A DNA stretch of 40,370 bases from a virus, in the IMG/VR virus record IMGVR_UViG_3300027971_000095, positions 1 to 40,370 of that record; one strand, 5' to 3'. The position numbers were made by a program, and so were the translations under genes. Below are positions 1 to 6,295 of this stretch, piece by piece; the stretch's first letter is position 1; each line of letters starts with the position of its first letter. The notes under the pieces were generated by a model. That model ran no database searches. It had not been told where the DNA came from and worked only from the letters and a program-made list of their open reading frames with translations.

Positions 1-320
1 TTTAAAGTGTTAGGGTCAATATCTGCCCAAATTATTTCAAACCCAGCCGCTAATATTGCCCAGTTGGTTGCCGTGCAAGTCAAAGGGGTTGATATAATGT
101 ATTTTTTATTTGGGTGTTTATCCTTAATCAATCTCAATGCCAATGTCAAGGCTGATGTTCCAGAGTTAACGGTAACAAGGTAAGGGTTATTGAAGCTTTG
201 TTTTAACTGTCTTTCAAATTCCTCAACGACTTCCCCTTGACCGATAAAGCCTGAGGATAAAACTTTGTCCACGGCTTTTGATGCCTCTGGATTCATGGCT
301 ACTTTAAATAATGGTATCAT
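1..320 (-). CDS. DegT/DnrJ/EryC1-type aminotransferase, N-terminal fragment (left copy)
   Basis: The gene begins at 320 and runs off the left edge, leaving about 106 codons. The fragment matches the start of the complete gene at 37883-38992 almost residue for residue, including the NSGTSALTLAL motif of the PLP phosphate-binding region. The catalytic lysine lies beyond the edge. Most differences from the other copy are silent, which points to a functional allele. In the family these enzymes transfer an amino group from glutamate to a nucleotide-linked keto-sugar. It follows the DUF616 gene directly, with its ATG abutting the DUF616 stop codon. Confidence 0.85.
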   Translation of the reverse strand, partial: MIPLFKVAMNPEASKAVDKVLSSGFIGQGEVVEEFERQLKQSFNNPYLVTVNSGTSALTLALRLIKDKHPNKKYIISTPLTCTATNWAILAAGFEIIWADIDPNTL

Positions 321-1022
321 TTATTTTATATGGTTTGCATGGTTTATAAAATATTTATTCCCCTCGTTTTCAAACGGCGTCCCGATGTACTTTGAACAAT
401 TACCTTTTAAGATTGCTACCTTTATCCTTTCCTCATAATTCCAAAGGACAAAAGGAAAACTAATCTGGTCACGGCTGGAAAACTTGCAGACTTGTTCAAA
501 CCATGCCAAACCAAAATCAATCGTAATTTGATTTACCTTCCTAATATAACATCCCATTTCGTAAAGCCCAAAGTACGGCGGCATTCCAACCGATTGATAA
601 AAATTCATTTGACTTTTTACAAGGTCTTCATTGTCTAACTTTCCCTCAAGTACGGCGGCTATTTCTTGATATAAACAACGTCTTTGCGCGTGACGGAAAA
701 CATACAAATCGGCGTCCCCGTATTCCTTAATAATTTCTTCGGGGTGGATTGCCAGTTGGTGCGTTCCATCATGCCATATAATGTAATCAAAGTCAATGTT
801 TAAAGCCTGTGGAATGCAAAGTATCTTTTCAGCCTTCGCGTTGCGCCTATGCCTTAACGGGTCAATCATACTAAACTGATGGTTCTGGACTTGATTCCAG
901 ACGTTTAAGTCATGGTTAACTTCATCGACAAAAGCAAGGTAAGTGCAATTATCAAAGGTCGTATCAGGGTCAACCAGTACGTCTTTGTTTCCAGTAATTG
1001 AGGTTATAATCAGGTAGTTCAT
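321..1022 (-). CDS. DUF616/TOD1-like glycosyltransferase-type protein (left copy)
   Basis: A 233-residue protein differing from the 38989-39690 copy at only five positions (20, 69, 95, 108 and 163), while the DNA differs at many more sites, so the protein is under purifying selection. The signatures are WHDG at residues 83-86 and FRHAQRRCLYQE at 109-120, resembling the DUF616 (TOD1-like) family, which is related to GT-A glycosyltransferases. No signal peptide or membrane segment is seen, so it should act in the cytoplasm. It is the first gene of the leftward operon and its ATG lies 4 bases after a -7 box. The donor and acceptor sugars cannot be inferred. Confidence 0.75.
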   Translation of the reverse strand: MNYLIITSITGNKDVLVDPDTTFDNCTYLAFVDEVNHDLNVWNQVQNHQFSMIDPLRHRRNAKAEKILCIPQALNIDFDYIIWHDGTHQLAIHPEEIIKEYGDADLYVFRHAQRRCLYQEIAAVLEGKLDNEDLVKSQMNFYQSVGMPPYFGLYEMGCYIRKVNQITIDFGLAWFEQVCKFSSRDQISFPFVLWNYEERIKVAILKGNCSKYIGTPFENEGNKYFINHANHIK

Positions 1023-1026
1023 AGGG

Positions 1027-1034
1027 CAAATATA
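1027..1034 (-). promoter_or_regulatory. -7 box of the leftward (late) operon
   Basis: On the minus strand this reads TATATTTG, a match to the Bacteroidetes -7 consensus TAnnTTTG. Only four bases separate it from the ATG at 1022, so transcription would start at or next to the start codon. The same arrangement is kept at 39695-39702. No convincing -33 TTTG element is seen. Confidence 0.6.
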
Positions 1035-1082
1035 AACTTTATTTTTTTATAAATTAAATATTATTTTTAAGAAAATTATTTC

Positions 1083-1090
1083 TATATTTG
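1083..1090 (+). promoter_or_regulatory. -7 box of the rightward unit (tRNA promoter)
   Basis: TATATTTG fits the Bacteroidetes -7 consensus and sits 4 bases before the first base of the tRNA-like element at 1095. The other copy has TATCTTTG at 39751-39758 in the same place, so the TAnnTTTG pattern is kept while a variable position changed. The stretch between this and the divergent box at 1027-1034 is very AT-rich. Confidence 0.65.
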
Positions 1091-1094
1091 TGGC

Positions 1095-1185
1095 GCAAGG
1101 TGGCGAAATGGTAAACGCAAGGACAGCTTAATTGCTTATAAAATGGTTTCCGAAAAAGTTGCTGGTATCGAGTCCAGCCCTTGCA
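1095..1185 (+). tRNA. tRNA-like element, class II (Leu-like)
   Basis: The ends GCAAGG and CCTTGC form a six-pair acceptor stem. A D-arm-like segment (GGCGAAATGGTAAACGC) resembles tRNA-Leu, and a GCTGG/CCAGC T-stem closes an eight-base loop (TATCGAGT) instead of the usual seven. The length of about 90 suits a class II tRNA with a long variable arm, and TAA lies in the expected anticodon region, which would be Leu. The anticodon stem pairs poorly, so this may be a degenerate or unusual tRNA. The other copy of the locus carries two different, shorter tRNA-like elements here. Confidence 0.5.
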
Positions 1186-1207
1186 CAATTAAAAAAAATG
1201 TAAAAAT

Positions 1208-1236
1208 GTAAATAATATTTTGTAATTTTACATATT
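1208..1236 (+). promoter_or_regulatory. palindromic TGTAATTTTACA promoter/operator element
   Basis: Upstream of the structured RNA is GTAAAT followed by the perfect 12-base palindrome TGTAATTTTACA. It is preserved in the other copy, where flanking bases have changed. It resembles the GTAAAT...ATTTAC pairs at 4361, 7128 and 8549. A TATTCTTTG string just downstream could be a -7 box with one extra spacer base. Promoter or operator role is inferred. Confidence 0.4.
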
Positions 1237-1247
1237 CTTTGAACGGA

Positions 1248-1326
1248 GTGGACGCCATTCAAAGGAAATGGAAACAAATCTTTGTTTCACCTTTGCCCGA
1301 TAGCGTCCACCTATTGGGCATTTTTT
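1248..1326 (+). ncRNA. structured RNA ending in an intrinsic terminator, upstream of HNH gene
   Basis: Four helices are visible: GTGGACGC 1248-1255 with GCGTCCAC 1303-1310; CAAAGG 1260-1265 with CCTTTG 1290-1295; GAAACAAA 1271-1278 with TTTGTTTC 1281-1288; and GCCCGATAG 1295-1303 with CTATTGGGC 1311-1319, followed by A and six T. The last is a textbook terminator. Its loop is the partner of the first strand, so a pseudoknot or a terminator/antiterminator switch is possible. The terminator is unchanged in the second copy. It could be an attenuator for the downstream genes or a stand-alone small RNA. Confidence 0.65.
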
Positions 1327-1337
1327 ATTTTACAATC

Positions 1338-1826
1338 ATGGCTAAAGAAATTCAGTTAACTCAGGGGAAAGTCGCAATCGTTGACGATGAGGACTTTATT
1401 GAATTAAATAAATTAAAATGGCATGCTGATAAAAGGGCAAATGGTAAATTTTATGCAGTCCGTAAATCAATATGTATAAATGGCAAATACATAAATCAAA
1501 AAATGCACAGAATGATAGTTGGCGATAAATTAGGTTTACATACAGACCACATCGACGGTGACACATTAAATAATAGACGTAGCAACTTACGAATTTGCAC
1601 TCATCAACAAAATATGATGAATAAAGGTGTATCAAAAGTTAATAAGTCTGGGTACAAAGGTGTTTTATATGTGAAATCAAGGAAAATGTACAAGGCTTCA
1701 ATTACTTTAAATCGCAAAATTATACAACTTGGATATTTTTATTATATAAAACAAGCTGCTATTGCATACAACGCCGCAGCCTTAAAATATCATGGTGAAT
1801 TTGCTAACCTTAATAAAATAGACTAA
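1338..1826 (+). CDS. HNH endonuclease with AP2 DNA-binding domain
   Basis: A 162-residue homing-type endonuclease. The HNH core (LHTDHIDGDTLNNRRSNLR) spans residues 67-85, with candidate metal-binding and catalytic residues H69, H71 and N79, and an AP2/ERF-like DNA-binding domain follows at about 104-158 (GYKGV to the C-terminus). I place the start at the ATG at 1338. An upstream TTG at 1239 would put the coding region inside the structured RNA and terminator, and the second copy has its ATG at the matching place. The stop is two bases before the replication gene, suggesting co-transcription. HNH-AP2 proteins are common free-standing selfish genes in phages. Confidence 0.88.
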   Translation: MAKEIQLTQGKVAIVDDEDFIELNKLKWHADKRANGKFYAVRKSICINGKYINQKMHRMIVGDKLGLHTDHIDGDTLNNRRSNLRICTHQQNMMNKGVSKVNKSGYKGVLYVKSRKMYKASITLNRKIIQLGYFYYIKQAAIAYNAAALKYHGEFANLNKID

Positions 1827-1828
1827 TC

Positions 1829-2767
1829 ATGAAAGAAAATAGAGATTTTAAAGGAGTATGGATTCCAAAAGAAGTTTGGTTAAACGAAAATTTATCAATT
1901 ATTGAAAAGTGCTTACTGGTTGAAATCGATTCATTGGATAATTCGGAACGTGGTTGTTTTGCGTCAAATGAATATTTAGCAAACTTTTTTAAGTTATCTG
2001 AGAGCCGAATGGCAAACATAATAAGCGATTTAAAGAAACGTGGATTTATAAATCAAATATTCTTTGATGGAAGACAAAGAGGGTTAAGAATTGTAAAAAG
2101 TGAAGTCTGGTTTACCGAAAACGATAAAGCTGATTATTCAAAAACGGTAAAGCTGCCTTATCGAAAACGGGAACATAATAATACATTGAATAAAATAACT
2201 AATAATACAACTAATATTTCTTTTGAAAACGAGTTTTCGCACTTTGAAAAAATTACTATTGAAGATTCTCAAAGTAGCAAAGTAAATCCTTTTACCTTAG
2301 TGAGCCTTGTTGAAAAAGAAAAAGAAAAAAACACGCGGAAAAAAGAAAAAGAAAAAGCCGAAGCCGAGCCAAAAGCCGAGCGCAAGCCAAACCCAACATA
2401 CGAAGCCTTTACCGTGTTCTGCCAAACCTTCGAACAATTATCTGGCGCCGCGTATCCAACAGACCAAAAGGGACATTATATAATGAGTCCCAAAGATGCT
2501 GGAGGCATGGTTTATTTGTTGCGGTGGATTGAAAAAGTTGATAGAAATAACGATACGAATGAGGCATTAAAAGTATTTTTACAGGCTGCTTGGTCGTTGC
2601 CTGATAAATGGTTAAAAGCCAATTTTACCCCAGCCATTTTATACGGACAGGCGGGAAAGATTTACACGGCTTACCAAACTTCGTCACCAGCGGCAAAGAA
2701 AAAGGCTTATGACGATGAAGTTGACAGGCTACTTGCTGAAGCAATGAAAAAATATCAAACACAATAA
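1829..2767 (+). CDS. winged-helix replication initiation-like protein
   Basis: The 312-residue protein has an N-terminal winged-helix domain (about 8-75: FKGVWIPKEVW, then a helix-turn-helix around ASNEYLANFFKLSESRMANIISDLKKRG). A low-complexity, highly charged Lys/Glu linker occupies about 160-187, and a C-terminal helical domain follows. This architecture is typical of phage replication organiser or initiator proteins that bind the origin and recruit the host helicase. It sits between the HNH gene and a PAPS-reductase-like gene with 1-2 base gaps, so it belongs to the early operon. No DNA polymerase is seen, so the host replisome is probably used. The specific role is inferred. Confidence 0.65.
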   Translation: MKENRDFKGVWIPKEVWLNENLSIIEKCLLVEIDSLDNSERGCFASNEYLANFFKLSESRMANIISDLKKRGFINQIFFDGRQRGLRIVKSEVWFTENDKADYSKTVKLPYRKREHNNTLNKITNNTTNISFENEFSHFEKITIEDSQSSKVNPFTLVSLVEKEKEKNTRKKEKEKAEAEPKAERKPNPTYEAFTVFCQTFEQLSGAAYPTDQKGHYIMSPKDAGGMVYLLRWIEKVDRNNDTNEALKVFLQAAWSLPDKWLKANFTPAILYGQAGKIYTAYQTSSPAAKKKAYDDEVDRLLAEAMKKYQTQ

Positions 2768-2768
2768 T

Positions 2769-3521
2769 ATGATACAAGTAAGTTTTAGCGGCGGTCGTTC
2801 TTCCGCAATGATGGCAAAGATTATGATTGATAATTATGCAAAAGATGAATTGATTTTTACTTTTGCCAATACTGGAAAAGAAATGCCTGAAACATTAGAC
2901 TTTGTGAACGCGTGCGATTTGGCTTGGAATTTAAATGTAGTTTGGATTGAATTTTGTGTAGAAGATAAATTTAAGGTTGTAAATTACGAAACAGCTTCAC
3001 GAGATGGCAAGCCTTTTGAACAGTTAATTGAAAAAAGAAATTATTTACCAAACAGGGTGACAAGGTTCTGCACGAGCGATTTAAAGATTAAACCAATGTC
3101 AAAGTATTTACAAAGTTTAGGATTTAAGGAATGGGACGCAGCCGTAGGAATAAGAAAGGATGAACCTAACCGATACTATAAAATGAAAAACAAAGTAAAA
3201 AAAGATAGATGGGAATATTTATTTCCATTATGGGATTTTAACATAACAAAGCAAGATGTTTTAAATTTTTGGAAACAACAAGATTTTAATTTAAACATTC
3301 ATAGTGAGCATGGGAATTGTGACTTTTGCTTTCTCAAAGGATTAAAAAAGAAGGTTGCTCAGGCACATTTAATGCCCGAACGCTTGCAATGGTGGATTGA
3401 TATGGAGGAAAAAATAGGTAGCAAATTTCATTCAGATTTTCCAATGACTACCTTAAAAAATTTGGCTTTAAACCCGCAATTATTTGATGAACCAAACATT
3501 GATTGTTTTTGTGGGGACTAA
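2769..3521 (+). CDS. PAPS reductase-like ATP pyrophosphatase-family protein
   Basis: A 250-residue protein of the PP-loop superfamily. The SGGRSSA motif (residues 7-13) is the ATP-pyrophosphate loop; FANTGKEMPETLDF (32-45) and RFCTSDLKIKP (99-109) are further family hallmarks. Cysteines at 101, 184, 187, 246 and 248 could bind a metal or act in sulfur chemistry. Phages often carry such proteins; a role in sulfur assimilation or in modification of nucleic acid is possible but unproven. The stop of the replication gene is one base upstream, so both are probably translated from one message. I am confident of the fold but not of the substrate. Confidence 0.8.
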   Translation: MIQVSFSGGRSSAMMAKIMIDNYAKDELIFTFANTGKEMPETLDFVNACDLAWNLNVVWIEFCVEDKFKVVNYETASRDGKPFEQLIEKRNYLPNRVTRFCTSDLKIKPMSKYLQSLGFKEWDAAVGIRKDEPNRYYKMKNKVKKDRWEYLFPLWDFNITKQDVLNFWKQQDFNLNIHSEHGNCDFCFLKGLKKKVAQAHLMPERLQWWIDMEEKIGSKFHSDFPMTTLKNLALNPQLFDEPNIDCFCGD

Positions 3522-3533
3522 TTTATTTTAATT

Positions 3534-3541
3534 TATATTTA
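3534..3541 (+). promoter_or_regulatory. possible -7-like box before the 3563 gene
   Basis: TATATTTA followed by C lies 21 bases before the ATG at 3563, in the 41-base gap after the PAPS-reductase-like gene. It resembles the TAnnTTTA element at the ends of the repeated promoters at 4361, 7128 and 8549. No -33 element is clear, so this is weak. Confidence 0.3.
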
Positions 3542-3562
3542 CAATTATAAAAACCAACTTAT

Positions 3563-4297
3563 ATGAATTTACCAGCCATTGCAATGACAATCGAGGAAAA
3601 GATACAAGACATTCAACTTGTAATCGACAATCGAGAAAAAAGATTATTTAAAACGGGTATCGTTGAATCATTACCCAAAATAAACCAAGTTATAAAACAA
3701 ATTCTTCCCCTGTACGGCATTGACGCAAGCCCAGAACACTTGGTTGAGGTGACTCAGTTTATAACCACTTACAAATTGATTGCCGTTGATGAAATAAAAC
3801 TTGCATTCGAAAAGTTCGCACGGCAAGAGTTGAACATTGATGACCATAAACTTTATGGCAAAGTTGATTTGGCTGCCATTGGGAGGATTTTAACGGCTTA
3901 TATAACTTGGAGGCAAAAGGTTTATTTTACCGTGGATATGGAAGACGAAAAGAAACGCGGCAAAATGGAAGAAGAACAAAGGCAAGTCGAGGCAAAAAGG
4001 AAATTTTACTCAGAATTTCCCGAAATGTTAAGCGGCTTTAAGGGTGAATCATACGAAGACGTTCCCTTTTATTGGTACGACGCGGCGATGTCTGCTGGGT
4101 TAATCGGTTACGCCGAAGGAGAAAAACGCGCTATCTGGGAAGAGGCACAGGAAATAGCAAAGAAACAAAAGATACAAGCAGACAGTTACATTGATTTTAA
4201 AACCCAGTTGCACAGGGTTGAAGAAGAAGGAAAGAAGCGGGCGATTATCATTGCGCAAAAGTTGGCGGTCTGGAGAATCGTTCTGAACAGGATATAA
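3563..4297 (+). CDS. unknown charged helical protein, possibly replication-associated
   Basis: I do not recognise this 244-residue protein by function. It is rich in Lys and Glu and mostly helical, with a likely coiled coil around residues 125-150 (DEKKRGKMEEEQRQVEAKRK). A conserved-looking segment, KLYGKVDLAAIGRILTAYITWR at about 97-118, recalls uncharacterised proteins next to replication genes in Bacteroidetes phages. A second Met at residue 8 is an alternative start. It is the last gene of the first early cluster and is followed by a strong terminator. No signal peptide or membrane segment is present. Confidence 0.7.
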   Translation: MNLPAIAMTIEEKIQDIQLVIDNREKRLFKTGIVESLPKINQVIKQILPLYGIDASPEHLVEVTQFITTYKLIAVDEIKLAFEKFARQELNIDDHKLYGKVDLAAIGRILTAYITWRQKVYFTVDMEDEKKRGKMEEEQRQVEAKRKFYSEFPEMLSGFKGESYEDVPFYWYDAAMSAGLIGYAEGEKRAIWEEAQEIAKKQKIQADSYIDFKTQLHRVEEEGKKRAIIIAQKLAVWRIVLNRI

Positions 4298-4321
4298 TTT
4301 TCATGCAATCTGGTTTTCATG

Positions 4322-4352
4322 GTGGGAGATAAATTATTTCCCACTTTTTTTT
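4322..4352 (+). terminator. intrinsic terminator of the first early cluster
   Basis: GTGGGA at 4322-4327 pairs with TCCCAC at 4339-4344; the AT-rich loop can extend the stem, and eight T follow. It closes the HNH to 3563 cluster, directly before a repeated promoter element. Confidence 0.85.
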
Positions 4353-4360
4353 AAAATAAT

Positions 4361-4410
4361 ATTGTAAATATTTTTTTATTAGAATATTTATTTATAAATT
4401 TACATATTGA
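4361..4410 (+). promoter_or_regulatory. repeated promoter/operator element, copy A
   Basis: The element contains TTGTAAATATTTTTTTATT, then an AT spacer, then AAATTTACATATTGAAAC. GTAAAT at 4364-4369 and ATTTAC at 4398-4403 form an inverted pair about 40 bases end to end. Closely related copies lie at 7128-7177 and 8549-8600, each after a terminator or gene end and before a small gene. TAAATTTA may serve as a -7 box. A shared regulator binding the half-sites is inferred. Confidence 0.6.
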
Positions 4411-4448
4411 AACAAACAAACGTTATTTTACCACTTAAAAAAAACAAA

Positions 4449-4658
4449 ATGATAGAGATTAAATTAGGAAACATTGGATGTGAAATTCAAGCCGAAAAAA
4501 TTAAAGCTAAGCTGGAAGGTCAAACATATATGAATTTTATAGTTTATTCATCCAGAATGCAAGATAATTGGCCTGTAAGTGTAGCTACTGAACATCCAAC
4601 CGTAACAAAAAAAGAATTTAGAAAAATGGTTATGTATATTTTAGCATTAAATATATAA
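4449..4658 (+). CDS. small unknown protein (paralogue of the 4716 gene)
   Basis: I start this 69-residue protein at the ATG at 4449 (MIEIKLGN). An in-frame TTG at 4407 would place the coding start inside the promoter repeat. It has alternating short strands and helices, with an A-x-x-I-K-x-x-L helix near residue 14 and NWPVSVAT near 40. The neighbouring 70-residue product at 4716 has the same length and pattern, so the two are probably tandem paralogues. No signal peptide or membrane segment is seen, and no function is suggested. It is framed by promoter A and its own terminator, so it forms a single-gene unit. Confidence 0.65.
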   Translation: MIEIKLGNIGCEIQAEKIKAKLEGQTYMNFIVYSSRMQDNWPVSVATEHPTVTKKEFRKMVMYILALNI

Positions 4659-4668
4659 TAATCTTACA

Positions 4669-4697
4669 GGGCGGTAACCATTCCGCCCAATTTTTAT
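4669..4697 (+). terminator. intrinsic terminator after the 4449 gene
   Basis: GGGCGG at 4669-4674 pairs with CCGCCC at 4683-4688, followed by AATTTTTAT. The hairpin resembles the GGGCAG...CTGCCC terminator at 8934, including the preceding TTACAG/TTTACAG. It may only attenuate, because the next gene starts 19 bases later without an obvious new promoter. Confidence 0.75.
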
Positions 4698-4715
4698 ATT
4701 TTAAAACAACCAATC

Positions 4716-4928
4716 ATGAAAACAATCGAAGTCGGAAAGTACAAAAGCTGGAAAGATGCAAATACCATAAAGGATATTTTGCAAGATAAATCTGAATTTA
4801 GATTTATTTCTAAAATTATTGAAGCACCTAACGGCTTAGTCGTTGTTGCTTCCACTTATCTTGAGGTAAAGAAAAAGGACATGAGGGTAGCAGCTAAATT
4901 TTTAATTGATAAAGAATTTTGGATTTAA
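4716..4928 (+). CDS. small unknown protein (paralogue of the 4449 gene)
   Basis: A 70-residue basic protein that lines up end to end with the 4449 product: strand, helix (DANTIKDILQD), strand (FISKII), strand (LVVVAS), then a Lys-rich helix (KKKDMRVAAKFL). The shared pattern suggests a compact beta-alpha-beta-beta-alpha fold. The leader before the ATG is AAAACAACCAATC, the A-rich motif used by several genes here, with no Shine-Dalgarno. The function is unknown. Position in the early block of small genes suggests a host-interaction or accessory role, which is only inference. Confidence 0.65.
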   Translation: MKTIEVGKYKSWKDANTIKDILQDKSEFRFISKIIEAPNGLVVVASTYLEVKKKDMRVAAKFLIDKEFWI

Positions 4929-4953
4929 TTATTAACCTTTAAAATAATCAATT

Positions 4954-5196
4954 ATGAAAATTACAGAATTTGCACTTAGCGTTTGCCTTGACGAATATGT
5001 CGAAGATTATGTTCACATTAAATTTGCCTATGGCGATGGTAACTATGGCGATTATTCAATGCCTCATTACGATGAAATACAAGACATTATGGAGTACAGA
5101 TTTGAACCAGAAATTTGCGAAGGCAAATACGAGAATTTAAAGCTGGAAGATGTTATCATGGACAATCAGGGTGACTGGTTTAGTCTTGAATATTAA
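4954..5196 (+). CDS. small acidic unknown protein
   Basis: An 80-residue, strongly acidic and tyrosine-rich protein (for example GDGNYGDYSMPHYDE at about 27-41 and repeated Glu/Asp elsewhere). The start is the ATG after TAATCAATT, an A/T-rich leader. It has no membrane segment or known motif. Small acidic early phage proteins sometimes mimic DNA or inhibit host nucleic-acid enzymes, but nothing here proves that. It precedes the 5222 gene by 25 bases. Confidence 0.6.
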   Translation: MKITEFALSVCLDEYVEDYVHIKFAYGDGNYGDYSMPHYDEIQDIMEYRFEPEICEGKYENLKLEDVIMDNQGDWFSLEY

Positions 5197-5221
5197 TTAT
5201 AAACTTTTAAAAACAACCAAA

Positions 5222-5560
5222 ATGAATGTATCACCTTTCAAAAGTTATGACGGCAAAATTTATGAAGATTATGCAGATTATTTAAAAGAAGAACTTGAAG
5301 CTGCAAGAAATAATCGCGACGAATCTTATAAAATTGCATTAGAAATGTTTTCTTATAGCATTCAATATATATATAAAATTCGATTGCTTTTTTATATGAA
5401 CCCTGATGATTTTTATAAGCGAGAAATTGTTGAAATGCAAAATAGATTTATGGTTCATTCTGTAAATTATAAAAATTGTTCATTAAAATTTATGGTCAAT
5501 GGAATTTTAAAAGAATGCCAAGAGGTAATTAATGAAATGGAAAAAACACCAAAACAATGA
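5222..5560 (+). CDS. unknown protein, 112 residues
   Basis: I choose the ATG at 5222, preceded by AAAAACAACCAAA, a leader seen before other genes here; an in-frame ATG at 5150 lies inside the previous gene. The protein is helical with a tyrosine-rich middle (IALEMFSYSIQYIYKIRLLFY, about 41-61) that is hydrophobic but too polar to call a membrane helix with confidence. The 3' end overlaps the next gene by four bases (ATGA), implying coupled translation with the 5557 gene. The function is unknown. Confidence 0.6.
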   Translation: MNVSPFKSYDGKIYEDYADYLKEELEAARNNRDESYKIALEMFSYSIQYIYKIRLLFYMNPDDFYKREIVEMQNRFMVHSVNYKNCSLKFMVNGILKECQEVINEMEKTPKQ

Positions 5561-5775
5561 ATATTCAAGAATTTGCTAAAAGGGTAAGCCTAAATAACGC
5601 TCCTTCACATTACGTTGAGCCAACTCAATTAAAAAAATTCTGGAGAATCCAAGGGGTCAAAGAATTAGAAAAATTATTTGCCTCAGGTATGACCGTTGAT
5701 TATAGTCAGGAAATAGACTGGAAATTAATCAGCGATTACAAAAAACAACTTTGGTACGAATCAATTAATCGTTAA
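5557..5775 (+). CDS. small unknown protein, 72 residues
   Basis: The start overlaps the stop of the preceding gene as ATGA, a typical coupling junction. The product is mixed charged and aromatic, with a putative helix around LKKFWRIQGVKELEKLFASG (about 25-44). I see no recognisable domain, signal peptide or membrane helix. It is followed 11 bases later by the OB-fold-like gene, so the three probably share one transcript. Confidence 0.6.
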   Translation: MNIQEFAKRVSLNNAPSHYVEPTQLKKFWRIQGVKELEKLFASGMTVDYSQEIDWKLISDYKKQLWYESINR

Positions 5776-5786
5776 AACAAAACAAT

Positions 5787-6227
5787 ATGAACATTTTAAA
5801 AGGAAGAGTAAAATACACTGCTGGCAAAGTTTTTGAAGGGCAATACGGACCTTCCATTAACGCCGCAATCACATTGGATAACGGTACTGACATCCGCGTA
5901 TACGGGAAACCAGACGATAACAAGTTAATGGCTTTAAAAAAAGATGACGCCGTAACCATTATACACGACGGCAAATCTTACAAAATTGCCTTTGATATGA
6001 TAACTGCCGATAATCTTCCAGCACCTGAAGAAAACAAAGGTGAAACACCAGCTGCACAACCGCAAAGGAATGGTAAATTAAATGCTGAGGAAATAAGCGA
6101 AAAAGCAAATTTTATGTCCGCTATTTACTGTGAAATTTTTCAACACATGCTTGAATATGGTTTGGAAAAAGAACAGGCACAACCAGCAGCGGCAACCGTG
6201 TTTATTCAAATCGGAAAATTCTTTTAA
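5787..6227 (+). CDS. OB-fold-like protein, possible single-strand DNA-binding accessory
   Basis: The 146-residue protein has an N-terminal, strand-rich half (about 1-68) that looks like an OB or Sh3-type barrel: MNILKGRVKYTAGKVFEGQYG, then strands ending in YKIAF. A Pro/Glu-rich linker (about 76-93) and a helical C-terminal half follow. The neighbour at 6296 is a PD-(D/E)XK nuclease, a pairing that fits recombination or replication. A canonical SSB exists separately at 37506-37883 and lacks similarity to this protein. I assign the barrel with moderate confidence only; the function is inferred from shape and context. Confidence 0.5.
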   Translation: MNILKGRVKYTAGKVFEGQYGPSINAAITLDNGTDIRVYGKPDDNKLMALKKDDAVTIIHDGKSYKIAFDMITADNLPAPEENKGETPAAQPQRNGKLNAEEISEKANFMSAIYCEIFQHMLEYGLEKEQAQPAAATVFIQIGKFF

Positions 6228-6246
6228 TCTCATATTGGTATGTTTG

Positions 6247-6276
6247 CCCCAGCCTGAAAAATGGCTGGGGATTTAC
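6247..6276 (+). terminator. hairpin, possible weak terminator
   Basis: CCCCAGCC at 6247-6254 pairs perfectly with GGCTGGGG at 6263-6270 around an eight-base loop, followed by ATTTA rather than a long T run. It lies between the OB-fold-like gene and the nuclease gene and may attenuate or stabilise the transcript end. Confidence 0.5.
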
Positions 6277-6295
6277 CGATACAAAAACAACTTAG

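Larger units (their letters stand above)
1..1658. repeat. left copy of diverged terminal direct repeat
   Basis: This stretch matches 38673-40370 in the same orientation: aminotransferase N-terminus, DUF616 gene, divergent promoters, tRNA-like locus, structured RNA and the start of the HNH gene. The copies differ by many scattered, mostly synonymous substitutions, a 4-base indel after position 320, a one-codon indel at the HNH start and a replaced tRNA-like block. Positions 1532-1658 are identical to the final 127 bases of the window. I read it as wrap-around of a circular or permuted genome through a second allele; a genuine duplication is the alternative. Confidence 0.9.

Noticed and set aside
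1239-1337. TTG-started extension of the HNH gene through the structured RNA
   Set aside because: The ATG at 1338 follows a strong terminator, the extension is made of RNA stem sequences, and the second copy has its own ATG at the equivalent place.
1396-1635. Minus-strand ORF inside the HNH gene (also 40063-40347)
   Set aside because: Antisense shadow of a conserved HNH coding region; cysteine/tyrosine-rich product without any supporting start.
1-1658. True inherited duplication of the aminotransferase-HNH region
   Set aside because: The exact 127-base match at the right edge and the diverged alleles are better explained by assembly wrap-around. It is kept only as an alternative.
1338-1826. 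IscB/OMEGA-type system from HNH gene plus adjacent structured RNA
   Set aside because: The protein has no RuvC domain and is far too short; the HNH-AP2 layout is that of a free-standing homing endonuclease, and the RNA ends in a terminator before the gene.
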